From Saccharomycopsis crataegensis (taxonomy: Eukaryota > Ascomycota > Saccharomycetes > Ascoideales > Saccharomycopsidaceae): a stretch of DNA of 64,000 bases. Shown piece after piece: positions 40,268-51,975 of the stretch. A program made the position numbers and the translations under genes. How positions within the stretch are numbered: position 1 is the first letter of the stretch; each line of letters opens with the position of its first letter. The notes beneath the pieces are model-generated. The model made no database searches and was not told the DNA's origin. It saw only the letters and a program-made list of their open reading frames with translations. The stretch lies in NCBI RefSeq assembly GCF_037102585.1, contig NW_027043821.1, forward strand, positions 434,001 to 498,000. The letters run 5' to 3'.

Positions 40268-40730
40268 CTTGAGCGAACAAGGAAAGAAATTTTGATAATA
40301 ATAATAATAAATAATAATACTGGTATTTTGACAGTAATCTCCTGAACTAAATATTTTGGCGTTTTTTTTTTTATTTATTTTTTCCTCTTTAGAAAAATAT
40401 GTATATCGTGTCAGTCACGTGTACGAGCCTTAAGTCGCAGCACTTTAAGGAATTCTCAGGTTACTTACTATTCACTGTTATATATTAATATATGTTATTG
40501 ATTCGATTTACAATCTCGCTTATTTACTTTTTTTATTTGTGTGATGGAATTTGGCCGCTTTGAATGGTAATATCGATTTCTCGGTTGTCCTTATCGGTGT
40601 CCGTGTGTTTGGGTTTTTCCATGTAAGGGTGTTTGGGCATCACAATATTTTTTTTTCTTCCAAGGAGGATGACGAAGAAGAATATTATGTCGATCTCTGT
40701 TAATCAAAGGAATTTATCATTAGTGGAGAT
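40268..40730. other. Divergent promoter between NSE4 and POP6
   Basis: A 463 bp region with a perfect TCACGTG (E-box 40416-40421) in the middle of an AT-rich stretch, and no open frame of note. Confidence 0.6.
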
Positions 40731-41507
40731 ATGAGCGGCATAAAAAGACCATCTTCTGAGGTCACGTTAGACGATACCACCCGCCCAGAATCGGTGGTGA
40801 GTTCGGTGTCCCAAAATAACGACCTCGAATGGGTGTTAATGAGCACGTTATCCGATGGGATTATCGAAGTCAGTGAGAAAGAAGTCCAGCGACCAGAATT
40901 AGTCAAACTCATGAAAGATGTGGCCAATGGGGTGGCTGAAAGTTTCCAAGACTCTCCTACCCCGGTCAACGTCATTAAGACCTGGGAAGTGCGGGTGAAT
41001 GATAATATCAACAAACGGGTAAATCAAATCTGCGATCAATTGAACAATAATCGAGATGTCTTGCTTGTTTCTCTGGGGAAAGATAGTCAAAAACTCATTT
41101 CCGTGGTGGAAATTGTCAAGCAGTTGATAGTCTCGGGAGATGATGTGGTAGTCTTATCAAAGAAAAAGAATAATGATAATAATAATAATAATACTAATAA
41201 TAATACTAATAATAATAATCAGACTTCAGAGGAGGAGAAGGACAAGAAAACTTTCAAGTATCGATGTTATAAACAATACAACAAATTGGAGTTTTTGAAT
41301 GTCGAGGCACAGGTAAATATTGATGGTAAAACCAAGAAACATAAACGAGCAAAACTTGCACAACTCGTCGACCCCACCGCAAAGAAAATGATGAACGTTC
41401 CGGTACTTTGTATATTCCTACAAAATGTCGAAACCATTGATAAATCCACCAACGATTATAAAAATTTGAAACTCATAAACAATAATTGGACATTCCAGTC
41501 GAATTGA
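40731..41507 (+). CDS. POP6: RNase P / RNase MRP subunit Pop6
   Basis: A 258-residue Alba-fold protein, likely the Pop6 subunit that pairs with Pop7 on the P3 RNA domain of RNase P, RNase MRP and telomerase RNA. The Alba core is seen in VNDNINKRVNQICDQLN ... LLVSLGKDSQKLISVVEIVK. These match yeast Pop6 NDNIKKSVNKL and the segment ending IQKMLSILEIFKK. Further on, YKQYNKLEFLNVE matches YQWNKLTSFDI, and NVPVLCIFLQNVETID matches VPILVTLVSDSEIID. An Asn-rich insertion (residues ~145-165, from an AAT repeat) and a ~75-residue N-terminal extension make it longer than yeast Pop6 (158). It is divergent from NSE4. Confidence 0.75.
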   Translation: MSGIKRPSSEVTLDDTTRPESVVSSVSQNNDLEWVLMSTLSDGIIEVSEKEVQRPELVKLMKDVANGVAESFQDSPTPVNVIKTWEVRVNDNINKRVNQICDQLNNNRDVLLVSLGKDSQKLISVVEIVKQLIVSGDDVVVLSKKKNNDNNNNNTNNNTNNNNQTSEEEKDKKTFKYRCYKQYNKLEFLNVEAQVNIDGKTKKHKRAKLAQLVDPTAKKMMNVPVLCIFLQNVETIDKSTNDYKNLKLINNNWTFQSN

Positions 41508-41548
41508 AATATATATATAATCTATGTACAATAATGATATAATGACAA

Positions 41549-42909
<1,361 letters not shown>

Positions 42910-43866
42910 CTATGGGGAAAAGTTGGTGCTTGGAGAAGGATCAGGAACCACGGTGATTTTGAAATCCGGGATTGGACTATCAATTGGTGAAACCCCTGGT
43001 GAACATCCCATCTCCCCTAGATCAGTAGTGTTGATGGCAATTTTCGGTACTCCTTGTTTTTTCTGTCCCTTTTGTAACTGTAATTGACGTTCTTGTTGTT
43101 GTTGTAGAATCTGTTGGTAGAAATCATCACCATTGGTAATTTGGCTGGTCTTTTCTTGTTCTGCTTCTATCACCAATGGTCGAATACATTCTTTTCCTGC
43201 CTCGGTACGGAAATGACGCCCCAAAGCATCGATTCTCGCAAACTTTTTCCCACATCCCCAATACTCTTTCCCATCTTTAAGAAGCCCACGACACTGGAAT
43301 CGTTTCTCTCCAGTATGCAAATCCTCGTGCCTCTTCTTGTCGTGTTGTCTAGCAAACGCTTTCCCACATGTCCCACAAATAAATGGTCGTTCATCAGTGT
43401 GGGTCCGTTTATGAGACTTGAGATTATACGGCCTGGTGAACTTCTTATCGCATAGATCACACGCATAGATTGACGGATGCTTCTGTTGTCGTTTATTCGA
43501 ATGATTAGGCGACGCCAATTCAAGGATCTTATCACGATTTTCCGCGAGTGACAAATTTCGTTCGCTAGAACGGGATCGAGATCGAGATCTTGGAGGGTTT
43601 TTCGAATTGATCAGACGACGTCGTGGACGGCCTTGGCCAGGATGATTATCATCAGGGTGTAAAAGAGTATCATTATTGTTGTTGGCGGCGGCGGTGGTGG
43701 TGGTGGTGGTGGTGGTGCTTATTGGTGACATAAAGTTCAATGACATATTGCTCAATTGCTCATCACTGGTGCTGATATTACGTTCATGACCGGCGAGTAT
43801 TGGGACCCCTAGAACTTCATTGACGTTGACACTGGGGAGTAAAGAATCACCAAATTTATTATTATT

Positions 43867-43899
<33 letters not shown>

Positions 43900-44937
43900 C
43901 ATGATGGCTTGCTGGCCCGGGGAGTTATTATTGCTGGACTCCTCCCCACCAAATAACGATGGGGTTTTCCTTGCTTGGTCCTCGACTTCTTCGTACTTGA
44001 TCGATGGTTTATGGGTTTTCGAAGATTGGAATGAACTGGTGGTGCTGAAATTATGAAGATTCTCCACTGTCAACCGTGATTCGTTGAAATCGGTGTATCC
44101 ATCAAGATACATGCTGGGTACCTGAAGTTGTTGTGGGTCGTTATTGATCGACAAATTCTCTGAATAATCATTCAAGTACGGAGATCCCGGAGCAGAAATG
44201 TACGGGGATGGTGAAGGAGCGTTGCTAGAGAAATCTGACAAATTAGAGCTGGAAGTGTTTCTGGTGAGGTGGTTATCAAAGGGTATGGAGAGTAAGTTCA
44301 CGTCTTGTGGTAGTTGGGGTTGAGACGAAGAAATATCAATATTATGAGTGTTACTATTATCATGGAAATTAACATTATTCATGATGTTGTTGTGGTTCTG
44401 ATTACTAGGATTTCCAAATGGATTGTTGAATGGGGTTACTTCAGTCTTGAGGTTCTGAGCATTATCTGAAAACGGATTGACAAAATCAATATTGGGCATC
44501 GGTACAAACTGGCCATTATGGGTACTATTCCCGTATATTGAGCGTTGATTGGAATAGAAATCTGTCGTATTATTATTATTGTTATTATTATTACTATTAT
44601 TATTATTAAGATGATCATTTCCCACAAAGTTCATCAGTCCAAACGATGGGTCATTCATGCCGGTGGTGGTAGACATCATCATAGGGTTATTATTATTATT
44701 GCTACTGTTAGTACTTTGGGGCCTGGTGTTTTCCATGAGCATTTGCTGGAATATTTGGTCCTGGACAAAGATATCTTGGATGGCATTATTAAACTGAGAG
44801 TTGTTGGTATTGGTATTGTTACTATTGTGATGGATATTGGCAAGGGTTTGGGGATCAACAGAGTTGAGAAGATCATCCATTTCCTGTTTTATAGCACGGT
44901 TGCTACCGTTATTATTGTGATTATTATTATACTCCAT
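42910..44937 (-). CDS. CRZ1: Calcineurin-responsive zinc finger transcription factor Crz1
   Basis: A 675-residue transcription factor that moves to the nucleus after calcineurin dephosphorylation and activates cell wall and ion stress genes. Residues ~491-584 hold three zinc fingers: [19 protein letters not shown] (C2H2), [19 protein letters not shown] (C2H2) and the unusual third finger FQC...[17 protein letters not shown], all typical of Crz1. Calcineurin docking motifs are visible: an LxVP site (LQVP, about residue 268) and PxIxIT-like sites near the C-terminus (PKIAIN at about 631, PDFKIT at about 658). Numerous SP sites fit regulation by phosphorylation. The N-terminal 480 residues are Asn/Ser-rich with poly-N tracts made by AAT/AAC repeats. 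HEM2 lies downstream on the same strand. Confidence 0.92.
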
Positions 44938-45595
44938 GACGATACGCTGGTACTAGTGATTATCTGGGACGACAGTGTGGGTGTGACGTGGTGTAATTTC
45001 ATGGATTTCCCACCCTAATGTATGCTGGATGATGATCGTTATACTATTTTTTTTTCTTGTTTTTTTTTTTCCCTTTTTTTTTTATACCAGGAAAAAAAAA
45101 CTTGTGTGTTGAAGTCAAAAGAAGAAAAGAAAAAGAGAAGAATGTTTGAAAAGGAAAAAAAAAGAAAGAAGCAAAGAAAGAAAGAGAGAAAGAATTTATC
45201 ACAGAACCCAGAGACAAAGACAATGACAAAGACAAGAAATAAAGTGTGGGTAACTCCAGAGTATTGTGATAATAATAGATAGCACACCAACAATAGTGGT
45301 GATATCAAGGCTTTCAAGGATGGAACGAATAGCCGGTTGTTTGGGGCTTTTTGTTGCCGGCCGGAGGGGCAGTGCTCCCACACAGCACAGCACAGCACAG
45401 CACAGGACAGCACAGGACAGCGCTGTGAGGCCACATGGTATATGCATGTACAGGCATAGCGGTTACACAGCCCCTACCCTGTTGTCGATGGGCATTGCTA
45501 CCTACTTCTACTACTTCTACGATTACTATGATGATTATCATTAGTTGACTATATATATATATATTTATATGTGTGTGTGTATATCTACCTCCTTT
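44938..45595. other. CRZ1 promoter and FAA2-like 3' flank
   Basis: 658 bp with poly-T/purine runs (45043-45200), an AGGGG motif near 45365, a (CACAG)n-type repeat (45380-45421) with imperfect symmetry to the following gcgctgtgagg, and TA/TG runs near 45551-45585. The many short frames here are repeat-driven. Confidence 0.6.
45380..45421 (+). repeat. (CACAG)n pentamer repeat with a variant ggacag unit
   Basis: About eight units of five or six bases: CACAG repeated, then interspersed GGACAG. It lies 450 bp before CRZ1. Confidence 0.75.
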
Positions 45596-47707
45596 CTAAA
45601 GATTACCCTCGGCATACAACTGGCGAATCTCCGCTTGGTAAACCTTTTTGGCAATCGGACGCTTCAACTTCATCGTTGGGGTCATGCAATTATTCTCAAT
45701 CGTCAATGGATCAACTGAAAAGTACGCGTTCTTGAACTTTTCAAACCCAAACAACCCTGATTTCGCAATGTTCTTTTGCGACTCTTTGAGAAGCCACGTC
45801 CGCAACTCAACATCGTTCGACTCAAGCTTTTTCACCACCTCGTCCGCCGATCCAAGCTCTGGAACATCAGCGCCGTTGCACAGTTTGGCATACTTCAACA
45901 CCGATTCCGGGGTAACCCCAACAATCCCCACAAGATGGTCTTCAAGTGAGTCCCCATAAATGAAAATCTGCTCCATAAATTCACAATTCGAAAGATAAAT
46001 GTTCTCAATCTTCTCCACCGCAATGTATTCCCCTTGAGACAATTTGAAGAAATTCTTGACACGGTCAATCACCTCCAACTTCCCATCCTTATCAAGACGT
46101 CCAACGTCCCCGGTATAGAACCATCCTTCTTCGTCAAAAGCGTCCTTGGTCTTTTGCTCATCCTTAAAGTACTTGGTGAACACTTGAGGCCCTCTAAACA
46201 TCACTTCCCCACTACGGTTGGCGTCCCAAGTGTAATCAAGATCTGGAACATCACGAAGACGGAGCTCGCAAGTCACTCCGACCGGCCCCACACACCGAAG
46301 GTTGGTTTCATACTTGCTTGATAAGCAAACCGCAGCAAACGTCTCACTAAGACCGTACCCAGAATAAAACCCACAACCAAACGCCGAACGAAGGAATTCA
46401 ATGGCAGAAGCATTGATTGGGGCCCCACCACTGATCAAAAAATCAAGCTGAGCAAAACCAAGTTGCGACCTAATTTTAGAGAGGAAAACTTTGTCGATCA
46501 CTTTGTTCAACAAACCTTTACCGTTGGCCCCCCACGAGTAATCATACCATCCTTTAAAAGCAATGACATTGCGGACCAACATTCCTTGAATCCCGGTAAG
46601 TGAGGCAAAACGTGAACGGAGCCCTTGTTCAATCTTGGAATACACCCGTGGAACGGTACATAAATGCGACGAAATTCCAAGCTCCTTAATATCATCCAAG
46701 AAAGTTCTGACATCGCTAGGGTTATGAGGAAGGGCAATTCTCGCACCAACACAGATCTCAAACGCCACTTTGAATCTTTCAAGAACGTGGGCGAGTGGTA
46801 AAAAGCAAAAGGAACAAACATTTTCTGGGAAATTAACATGGCAGAAACAGAAAACCACCCCGCTGATGAAAGCTTCGTGGGAGAGTTCCACCCCCTTTGG
46901 CATTCCTGAAGTACCAGAAGTAAAAGAAATCGTGAGAAGATCGTCACGGGTTGGTGGACGGTGTTCTGCAGGGTATTTGGCCCCGAGTTCTACGAGCTGC
47001 TCAAATGAAAGAAGTTCGATGCCGCGGGCTTCCGCCTGTTGGACTAAAGTAGCTTGCTCTTTATCATCTTTGAATTCGTCCATCGAAATCATCACTTTAA
47101 GATGGCTGAGATCTTCAAGTCCAAGAACTTTAGTGATGTTGGCCTTAGAGAGAACAATCACTGGTGATTCAGTGAGTGATAAAATGTACGCCGATGATTC
47201 CTTCCCAAGAGAGTCATAAAGGGTGGTGTTGGCGAATTTGAAGGCATGGGAAGCCAAATCAGTAAGCATCCATTCGTAAGTGTTACCGGAATAAAGCGAC
47301 ACGATGAAGTTGTCAGCATCGACTTCTGGATACTTTTCAATACATTTGAGGATCCCCGAACCTACACAATCACGCTTGGCACCAATTTGCTTGTAGGTCT
47401 CATACTTGTACCCGCCAAGTTTACCAGACTCAAGCACTTCACGACGACCAAGGAAGTCATTATCTCCTTGATGGGTGAGGACGTGTTGGAATGCTTCATA
47501 AATGGTGTTGGCATCCTTGTGGAGACCAGAAAAGAGGCCATCTTTCGAGACGTTGTTTCTGAAGACCGGAGAGAATCCCGGTTTTTGGGAGTTTGGTAAT
47601 GGAACTGCTTTGTCGAGCTGGTCATCACGGTATGGGAAGTGAGCGACGGTTTGCTCGTAAGTCTCGCCCTCTTTGACAAGAGAGGGATAAACTATTGGAT
47701 AGCCCAT
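45596..47707 (-). CDS. FAA2: Faa2-type acyl-CoA synthetase, without a clear PTS1
   Basis: A 703-residue ATP-dependent fatty acyl-CoA synthetase of the Faa2 type, activating medium- or long-chain fatty acids for peroxisomal beta-oxidation. AMP-binding motif: TISFTSGTSGMPKGVELSHE (about residues 268-287). Others: GYGLSETFAAVCLSS, EEGWFYTGDVGRLDKDGKLE and the fatty-acid signature VIDRVKNFFKLSQGEYIAVE. Segments such as DSLGKESSAYILSLTESPVI and the final QLYAEGNL align with yeast Faa2. Yeast Faa2 continues from LYAEGSL to a PTS1 (EKL). This protein stops at G-N-L, so peroxisome entry would need a weak or different signal. CTG-clade yeasts have several Faa2-like paralogues, and this may be one that works outside or on the peroxisome. 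The neighbouring genes are on the same strand. Confidence 0.85.
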   Translation of the reverse strand: MGYPIVYPSLVKEGETYEQTVAHFPYRDDQLDKAVPLPNSQKPGFSPVFRNNVSKDGLFSGLHKDANTIYEAFQHVLTHQGDNDFLGRREVLESGKLGGYKYETYKQIGAKRDCVGSGILKCIEKYPEVDADNFIVSLYSGNTYEWMLTDLASHAFKFANTTLYDSLGKESSAYILSLTESPVIVLSKANITKVLGLEDLSHLKVMISMDEFKDDKEQATLVQQAEARGIELLSFEQLVELGAKYPAEHRPPTRDDLLTISFTSGTSGMPKGVELSHEAFISGVVFCFCHVNFPENVCSFCFLPLAHVLERFKVAFEICVGARIALPHNPSDVRTFLDDIKELGISSHLCTVPRVYSKIEQGLRSRFASLTGIQGMLVRNVIAFKGWYDYSWGANGKGLLNKVIDKVFLSKIRSQLGFAQLDFLISGGAPINASAIEFLRSAFGCGFYSGYGLSETFAAVCLSSKYETNLRCVGPVGVTCELRLRDVPDLDYTWDANRSGEVMFRGPQVFTKYFKDEQKTKDAFDEEGWFYTGDVGRLDKDGKLEVIDRVKNFFKLSQGEYIAVEKIENIYLSNCEFMEQIFIYGDSLEDHLVGIVGVTPESVLKYAKLCNGADVPELGSADEVVKKLESNDVELRTWLLKESQKNIAKSGLFGFEKFKNAYFSVDPLTIENNCMTPTMKLKRPIAKKVYQAEIRQLYAEGNL

Positions 47708-47945
47708 GCTGTGTTGTTATTGTTGACCGGGGAGATAGCTATCTTGTAGATGAGGATTATCTAGCGGATACGTAGGACTTTTTTTTATGGTAATTTTTTT
47801 TTCTTTTTTTTCTTTTTTCCTCTCCTCTTTTTTTCCTACAGGCACTTATGTGTTCCTAATTTGGACTTACACTCGGTGATCGACGATTGTTTCAGTGGTA
47901 AGTAAGTAAATAATAGTAGCGTTCTATTGTTCTGATGTACATCTA

Positions 47946-48554
47946 TCAATGATAATACTTGACAAACACCCTGGTGACCTTTTCCCCAAAAAACTCGGCA
48001 GTTCTCAAATCAGACTTCTCAGTAGCGGTTTCGGGGGTCCCGTCGACGAAAGATTGGGTCGCCAACCCTGAGAAGAAACTGGTTCTGTTCAAAGCGTCCA
48101 TGTTGTGCACCGTCTTGTTGTTGGTGGCTGGGAGCCCGAGGGGAACGTACACCATTCCTTGTTGACAACAGTAGGTGAAGATCTGGGTCAAAGTACCTTG
48201 CTTGTCACCAGATTGTGAAGCAGAGTTGGTGAACCCAGCAGCGATTTTGTCTTGGAGGCTTCTGGTCGCGAAGAATTCGGTAGTAGCTTCAAAGAATTCT
48301 TTCATCCCAGCAGACACTGACCCAAAGTAGGTAGGGGATCCAAAGATGAAGGCATCATACTGTTGGATTTTATCGATGTTGGCGATGGCGTCTTTGGCAT
48401 TGTACAAATCCACGGTGACCCCTTCAACTTTACTGGCGCCCTTGAGAACATGCTCGGCGATTTTCTTGGTGTGGTTCCATTGAGAGTAGTAGACGATCGC
48501 CACTGAGATCTCGGACTTGTAAGGAGTTTTAATTTCTGGGACAGGATCGGCCAT
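47946..48554 (-). CDS. Flavodoxin-like NAD(P)H:quinone oxidoreductase
   Basis: A 202-residue cytosolic flavodoxin-fold protein, probably an FMN-binding quinone reductase. The FMN phosphate loop is YYSQWNHTKK (residues 22-31), and other FMN contacts are FGSPTYFGSVSAGMKEFFEA (71-90) and GFTNSASQSGDKQGTLTQ (107-124). It differs from the usual fungal Pst2/Ycp4/Rfs1 group, which has PTRFGN and STGTGGG at these places, and instead resembles the flavodoxin/FMN reductase type that I associate mainly with bacteria. Origin by transfer is possible but unproven. A perfect Cap1/Yap1 site 234 bp upstream suggests oxidative stress induction. Confidence 0.82.
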   Translation of the reverse strand: MADPVPEIKTPYKSEISVAIVYYSQWNHTKKIAEHVLKGASKVEGVTVDLYNAKDAIANIDKIQQYDAFIFGSPTYFGSVSAGMKEFFEATTEFFATRSLQDKIAAGFTNSASQSGDKQGTLTQIFTYCCQQGMVYVPLGLPATNNKTVHNMDALNRTSFFSGLATQSFVDGTPETATEKSDLRTAEFFGEKVTRVFVKYYH

Positions 48555-49192
48555 ATTTTTTATTTTTTATTTTTTTTTCAATAAGGGAGTATTTAAGGAT
48601 ATTGAGAGATGATTGTGATAGCACTGGAGAGGTAGTGATATTAAGAAGATGAGAGATTAAAAAGATAAGAAATGGTATTGGTGTCGTCTCTTATATGTGT
48701 GGTGTGCGTGCCATTACAAATGCGATGACAAATGAGACCAAAGTGGCCGCGCATCAGGGTAATATGGTGCCAGAAACACAGTTCGTGTTACTAAGGATTA
48801 GAAATTGAATGCCGGCAGTGGCGGTGCCGTCGATTAATAAACACAGGGACAACTATTATTAATCAACAACTGGAAGTGTCACACAGCACACGTACTAGTC
48901 TAGTTTAGTCTAATGTAGTGTGATAAATACTCACAGGTGTCAGAAAAGAAAAAAAAAATACAGTATCAGTATACCAGTCCCCTGGCACCTTGTACTCTAT
49001 AAGAACCCTACACTAATCTTATATTTATATGACAACGTTACGTACAATAAGATTACCGTCGAAATAGCATTACAATCATAACAACACAAATATAATATCT
49101 TTTAATAATAATGATACAATGTTGACATCCATCAACCGCTAGCAACAAATTTCAACGATCCTTCCTTAAAAATTTGTTTTATTTTACCATAT
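48555..49192. other. Promoter of the flavodoxin-like gene and SAM50 3' flank
   Basis: 638 bp with a Cap1/Yap1-type site at 48788-48794, a small GC-rich patch (48811-48830) and a TA-rich segment beyond 48890. No gene. Confidence 0.6.
48788..48795 (-). promoter_or_regulatory. Cap1/Yap1 response element
   Basis: TTACTAA on the plus strand; on the minus strand CTTAGTAA, which fits the YRE (TTAGTAA) and the Candida Cap1 consensus MTKASTMA. It is 234 bp before the start of the flavodoxin-like reductase gene, a class of gene induced by this factor in yeasts. Confidence 0.5.
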
Positions 49193-50854
49193 TTACAAAA
49201 ACGACAACCCTATACCATACTGAATCCCTTTTCTCATGGCATCCGATTCATGTGCTGTCACCGGCAACGTGAAATTCAACTCAAACCTTGCTGCTGGGTG
49301 ATTGTACAACAACCCACACCCAATGGATACCGATGGCTCCTTCAATAAATCCTTGACACCACCATTATTTTCCCCATTCAAATTCACAAGCTTCCCGGCA
49401 TTGACAAATGAATGGAACTTCAAATTATGCTCGCTAGTCGGAGCAATTTTAGGAATGGTGGTGAACAAACTCAACCCTGTGGAATAATAGAAATCGCCAC
49501 CCACTCGGTCACCCATGCTGGTTCCGAAATTCTTATTCAGCAGAGTCGTGGCAGCCCGAGGTCCTAATCCATTATAATTGAACCCTCTAACATCGGTGGG
49601 ACCACCAATATTAAACTTATCCATGATGTTACAATACCCAAAACTGCTAAGATTCTGAAGCATCCCACCGCGGAATGAGAAATTGCAAAATGTCCGGTTG
49701 GTCAACGGCTGGGCAAATACCGATTCAAACGAATATTTCAAGAAATTCGAGTGTTGGTACGCCCGGAAAAACGACGGAGCGTATTCCACTTGGAATTTCC
49801 ACATCTTCCCCGATTGCGCCAACATTTTGTTTTCTCGATCATCGTACTTGATATTATACAAGAACGATGATTTGAAATCGTCACCACAATTCAATAACAC
49901 CGCATCAGACGCCGCTTTATCAAGCACCGCCACCGAGCGCCAAACGTTTTCAAACGACCATTCTTGGGTGAATTGCTCGTGGAAATTCTTAGGATCGTTG
50001 ATATTACCGATCCCGTATTTAATAATTTTGTTAGAAATCCCTTTAAGGATTTGATCATGCGATGCCCATTCGATCTTTCTACTGTTCATGAACGCCAAGT
50101 TCTCCGATCTTAAAAACGCATTGTTGTTAATTGGGAAGTTCAAATTGAGCAAATATGAGGTTCTGGTACGGGTCCCGATGGTGGCGTCGAAGATCAAATT
50201 TTCTCCCCCTTTCAAGAAATTTCGTAGTTGTAGAGTAATATACCCATTACCTTCACCGTTACCTACCGAAGTCCCGGTTTTTGCGAAAAACCGTTTCACC
50301 GGTAATAAATTGAACACTGGTATAAGACTGATTGATTCACGATCGTTGTTGGCCCAAAACGTTTGTTGTTTTGGTAATGCTTCGATATTCACGAGCAAAT
50401 TCTCGGTATTAGTACAGTTAACGAGATTTTTCGTCACCAAATCGACTTTTTGTAAAAAATCTTCAATAGTGAGCCTATTGCCGTTGGTAAGAAGTGGTGA
50501 GAGTTGTTGATTAAGAAAAGTTGTCCGATAATATTCACTATTGTTGACAATCACTTGGGGGATATCCACCAATCTTAGCCGGTTATCGGCAAGCAAACCT
50601 TCCACCACGGTTTTTCTTTGTTGGTCAAGTAGTTGGGTTTGGGTGGTCTGTAGCTGTTCGACTTCCGATACTTTTGATTTCTTTTGGTATTCTTTCAATG
50701 ACCCATGTTGGATTCTCTCTGTGAGCTATGAATGATGTTAGTCAAATGTGGACACACACATAATGAAAAAACAAAAAAAAAAAAAAACAAAAAAAAAAAG
50801 TTTTTGAATGAAACTACTTACGGATTCCCCATGAGTGACGTCTTCAATTGACAT
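49193..50854 (-). CDS. SAM50: Mitochondrial outer membrane beta-barrel assembly protein Sam50 (two exons)
   Basis: Core of the SAM complex that inserts beta-barrel proteins into the mitochondrial outer membrane. Exon 1 is 50854-50822 (MSIEDVTHGES), the intron 50821-50726 (96 bp) and exon 2 50725-49193, giving 521 residues. The donor is GTAAGT (50816-50821), the branch point TGACTAAC (50737-50744) and the acceptor TAG at 50728-50726. A CAG seven bases further would shift the frame and hit a stop. Exon 2 reads on through LTERIQHGSLKEYQKKS, an N-terminal POTRA-type region, then the Omp85 barrel. Family motifs are DKFNIGGPTDVRGFNYNGLG and NHPAARFELNFTLPVTAHES, and the C-terminal beta-signal-like end is QYGIGLSFL, nearly identical to yeast Sam50. 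Confidence 0.93.
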
Positions 50855-51311
50855 TTCCGTTAATCTATATTGTCTGAGATCGCCAACTGGTTAAATATTG
50901 TTAAATTAAATCGATACCCACTGGAAAAATTATTGTGGAAGAAGAAGAAGAAAAAAAAAAAAAAATGGGCCACCCGAAAACCATTATGCGCACTCCACAA
51001 AAGATGAGATCTGACGGTAAGAAAAGAGATCCGTCCTGATCAGTATACTAAACAAATTGGATTCGGGTTTGATGGATAGGTATATATTTATATTGAAGCT
51101 GTAAATATGATTGGATTAGTATTAATGGATGATCATTGTTTTTATGTAATGTTTATGAGAAAGCTAGTGATAGAAAAAAAGACTATTTGTGATTGGGTAA
51201 CCGGAGAAAATGTGAGTATAATATATAATTAAGATGCTTGCCAATAGCCAACATATTGGATGAAATACCTATCAACCAAGTGTTAGAAGAATACTTGATG
51301 TTGAAGATATA
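50855..51311. other. SAM50 promoter
   Basis: 457 bp between SAM50 and the 3' end of the small Cys-rich gene B. It holds a poly-A run (50940-50965) and a CCAAT (51241-51245) facing an ATTGG (51255-51259), about 390 bp before SAM50. No gene. Confidence 0.6.
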
Positions 51312-51464
51312 TCAGAATAACTGCGGTACTTGATAATCGACCTCTATAATTTTGCAATTAGGGCATATTCGGTGGTGGCAGAGGGGATTAATACAAGGGC
51401 TGCCGCCAAAGATGGGGAAGGCGATGGCGATCTGGCACTGGCAGCAGTATACTCTAAGGGCCAT
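51312..51464 (-). CDS. Small Cys-rich putative zinc-binding protein (family copy B)
   Basis: A 50-residue protein of unknown function. I chose the ATG at 51462-51464 (MALRVYCCQC...). The frame is open further upstream, but that stretch is hydrophobic, matches promoter sequence and contains a TATA-like TTTATAATT near 51590. The Cys pattern is C-C-Q-C, thirteen residues, C-I-N-P-L-C-H-H-R-I-C-P-N-C, then a short tail ending QLF. It aligns well with copy C 0.5 kb away (same 13-residue spacing, C-x4/5-C-x-H-x2-C-x2-C), so the two look like tandem duplicates on the same strand. The seven Cys and one His could hold one or two zinc ions. No known family recognised. Confidence 0.6.
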   Translation of the reverse strand: MALRVYCCQCQIAIAFPIFGGSPCINPLCHHRICPNCKIIEVDYQVPQLF

Positions 51465-51975
51465 TTGAATGAGGATGGGATCAAGTGTTTGAACAACGAG
51501 AAAAGAAATAGTAATTAAAGAGAACAAAGGAGCCCTAATATTTCCTGTGTTGTTAATGAAGGTTGAAACAAGGAAGAACACCAATTATAAAGGGACGGTT
51601 TGGCACTTCCGTGGCGGGAGTAAGTAATTAAGTGTGACAAAAAAAAAAACCCCCGTAACGGAACCACTGTCAGGGCACGAAAATTACGTAATAGGAAGCG
51701 ACGATGGAACAATATTTGTTGTTTGATGATATATTTTGTATACATTTATGTCATCGAAGTATAGTATATGTAATGAAGTTAGCGCGAGAAGTGAATCAGA
51801 AATAAATAAATAAGAAAAAACAAGTACCTCCCCAAAAAAAAAATTAAATATTATAAAACACTAGTAAACAAAAGAGAATCGACCTCGATGTATAATATAG
51901 CAGCAGAAAGAAATGAAAAAATAAAGCAAACAGTAAACCAAATATTTTTGCTATTAATATAGATAGATATGATAT
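51465..51975. other. Intergenic region between small genes B and C
   Basis: 511 bp serving as promoter of B and 3' flank of C. A poly-A/CCCCC block (51640-51655) and a TATA-like box near 51590 precede B. No other gene. Confidence 0.6.
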
